Origin: Eubacterium sp. CAG:786
Lineage (GTDB): Bacteria; Bacillota; Clostridia; Oscillospirales; Ruminococcaceae
Assembly (NCBI GenBank): GCA_000432175.1
Contig: HF989501.1
Span: forward strand, 1 to 5,805
DNA: 5,805 nucleotides
Reading direction: 5' to 3'
Positions 4,683-5,805 of this stretch are shown piece after piece. Below the pieces are notes generated by a model. It was not told where the DNA came from, ran no database searches, and saw only the letters and a program-made list of their open reading frames with translations. A program made the translations under genes and the position numbers. Numbering within the stretch: the first letter of the stretch is position 1; the number at the start of each line of letters is the position of its first letter.

Positions 4683-5805
4683 TTATCGTTTATTTCCCAT
4701 TTTATTCTGTTGATTACACGACCTGTCGCGGCGCTCTATCATTTCTGCCCACAGTAGTACTGCGTCCATCGCCGCGGTCTGATTTCCGCAGCAGCAGTGG
4801 TCTGCACCCTGCTCGAACTCCGTTATCTCGCGGGAGGAGACTGACTGCGCTTTCCGCAGAATCAGCAGATGCCTGCCCAGACCCGCGCGGCATGCCATTG
4901 AATCCCTGCTGCCGCCGATTATCAGGTAGTCCTTGGTCAGCTTGTCGGCAATCGGACGGAGGTCTATGCTCCAGAGTATCTTCGCCAGCCGGTAGACGTT
5001 CGTTGTCCCCATGCGGTGGAAATACGTCCGGAAGAACGGCATTCCCTTTCCCTTTTTCGCGGCGTAAAGAATGTTTATCAACCAGCCGAAGCCGTAAAGT
5101 ACCACATTCAGCAGACCTATCGTCAGCCCGTTCACAAAAGCGTTGTCTGAGAAGTTCATTTTCAGCGCGCCGAACTGCGCAATGCTGACGCACTTAGTCA
5201 CCCTGTCGTCAAATGCGGACGCTCTCGGCGCGAAGAATCCGCCCAATGACTGCCCCACGAGTATAACGTCATGCAGGTCGAAATATTCCGTGACTGCCAT
5301 CACCGGCTTTTCCCACTCTATGACCAGCGGAGCGCCGTACAGCCGGATACACTCTCCCTGCCCCGGCCCCTCGAAAAGGTAAACATCGTAGCCGCGCTCG
5401 CGGAGGTACTCGCACTCGCTGAAAAACTCCTCGTAGCTGGAGTCAAACCCGCCGTGCACTACGATAGTTCCCTTCGGCGACTCGGCATTGAATTTCAGCA
5501 CCGGCATTTCACAGCCCTCGTAAGGTACTTTGACAAGCTTTACTATCGGACGTTCTCCGCTGAAAAAATCCGCGTAGTACTGGAAGAAAAGTTCCCGCGC
5601 CTTTTTCCATGCGTTCAGCCCGTTCTCGTCCTCCCAGTCAGTGTAGAACTCGGACATGCGGTACAGCGCCGCCGCGTTCTTTATGTGCCCCTGTTCCAGT
5701 TCGGAATCGGCTCTGCTTTTCAGCACTCTGTAAAAGTCAGACGCGCTCTTTATCGCCAGACCTATCTCCTTTGCGACTGCAAGGTCGCAGCCGTCCATGT
5801 TGACA
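4683..5805 (-). CDS. Alpha/beta-fold hydrolase, N-terminus probably beyond the window
   Basis: Counting from the ATG at 5798, the oxyanion-hole motif HGG is at 115-117 (TIVVHGGFDSS). The nucleophile elbow GQSLGG is at 182-187 (Ser184), the acid Asp299 lies in IIGGSRDS, and His334 in GADH completes the triad. Strand-loop signatures such as DVYLFEGPGQGE (138-149) also fit. An N-terminal helical region of about 90 residues precedes the core. It is rich in Ala, Tyr and Trp, as in FrsA-like and pseudooxynicotine-hydrolase-like proteins with a cap. The enzyme should be a cytosolic serine hydrolase acting on an ester or C-C bond; the substrate is unknown. Residues 225-247 are hydrophobic (LTIGLLNVVLYGFGWLINIL), probably cap or lid rather than a membrane anchor. 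The frame stays open past 5798 to the window edge and no RBS is visible, so the true start may lie outside. GC content is visibly higher than in the IS region. Confidence 0.85.
   Translation of the reverse strand, partial: VNMDGCDLAVAKEIGLAIKSASDFYRVLKSRADSELEQGHIKNAAALYRMSEFYTDWEDENGLNAWKKARELFFQYYADFFSGERPIVKLVKVPYEGCEMPVLKFNAESPKGTIVVHGGFDSSYEEFFSECEYLRERGYDVYLFEGPGQGECIRLYGAPLVIEWEKPVMAVTEYFDLHDVILVGQSLGGFFAPRASAFDDRVTKCVSIAQFGALKMNFSDNAFVNGLTIGLLNVVLYGFGWLINILYAAKKGKGMPFFRTYFHRMGTTNVYRLAKILWSIDLRPIADKLTKDYLIIGGSRDSMACRAGLGRHLLILRKAQSVSSREITEFEQGADHCCCGNQTAAMDAVLLWAEMIERRDRSCNQQNKMGNKR

Noticed and set aside
4714..5193. 159-aa minus-strand frame overlapping the hydrolase in another frame
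   Set aside because: It is rich in Arg, Gly and Asp as expected from a shifted high-GC gene, while the overlapping frame carries the full hydrolase triad.
1..5805. CRISPR array, tRNA or rRNA gene, or toxin-antitoxin pair
   Set aside because: No regularly spaced direct repeats, no tRNA-like cloverleaf and no rRNA-like sequence were seen. No small antitoxin gene adjoins the intact Fic gene, whose inhibitory motif is within the protein.

Overview
The window looks like an accessory stretch from a moderate-GC Gram-positive gut bacterium, most likely a Clostridia/Ruminococcus-type Firmicute. This is inferred from purine-rich Shine-Dalgarno sites close to ATG codons, TTGAC(A/T)/TATAAT and extended TGNTATAAT promoters, the style of the Fic and IS5-family proteins, and AT-rich intergenic DNA. 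The species cannot be fixed from the sequence alone.

Layout from left to right. (1) 84-842 (-) is a 252-aa uncharacterised cytosolic protein with its own RBS and an extended -10 promoter. Two perfect 11-bp hairpins (901-932, 952-978) lie upstream, each carrying TGGTATAAT on the minus strand. (2) About 1138-1253 (+) is a remnant of the start of a GGDEF (diguanylate cyclase) domain. It is cut by a ~279-bp MITE-like element (1251-1529) with perfect 20-bp terminal inverted repeats. (3) 1573-2278 (-) is a decayed Fic-domain gene: one extra base in an A7 run, a degraded catalytic loop, a changed inhibitory motif and no C-terminus. (4) 2279-2528 is a divergent regulatory region with two back-to-back sigma-A-type promoters. 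(5) 2529-3734 (+) is an intact 401-aa Fic protein with inhibitory motif, HPFxDGNGRxxR motif and C-terminal winged helix, followed by a strong intrinsic terminator (3741-3768). (6) 3827 to about 4467 is an internally deleted IS5-family element. Its 16-bp left end is identical to the MITE ends, and its transposase ORF (3971-4321, -) joins the N-terminus directly to the C-terminus. (7) 4469-4573 is a 105-bp nested palindrome whose inner stem works as a minus-strand terminator. (8) 4683-5805 (-) is an alpha/beta hydrolase with a complete Ser-Asp-His triad; its N-terminus probably runs past the window.

The region reads as a zone of gene turnover. One working Fic gene and one dead one are divergently arranged, a signalling-gene stub is interrupted by a MITE, and an IS relic shares the MITE's ends. 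The intact Fic protein is probably a self-inhibited AMP-transferase of class II type. I see no operon tying the genes together and no convincing evidence for a new multi-gene system. The most useful leads are the MITE/IS pair, the paired promoter hairpins, the nested palindrome, and the asymmetric fates of the two Fic genes.
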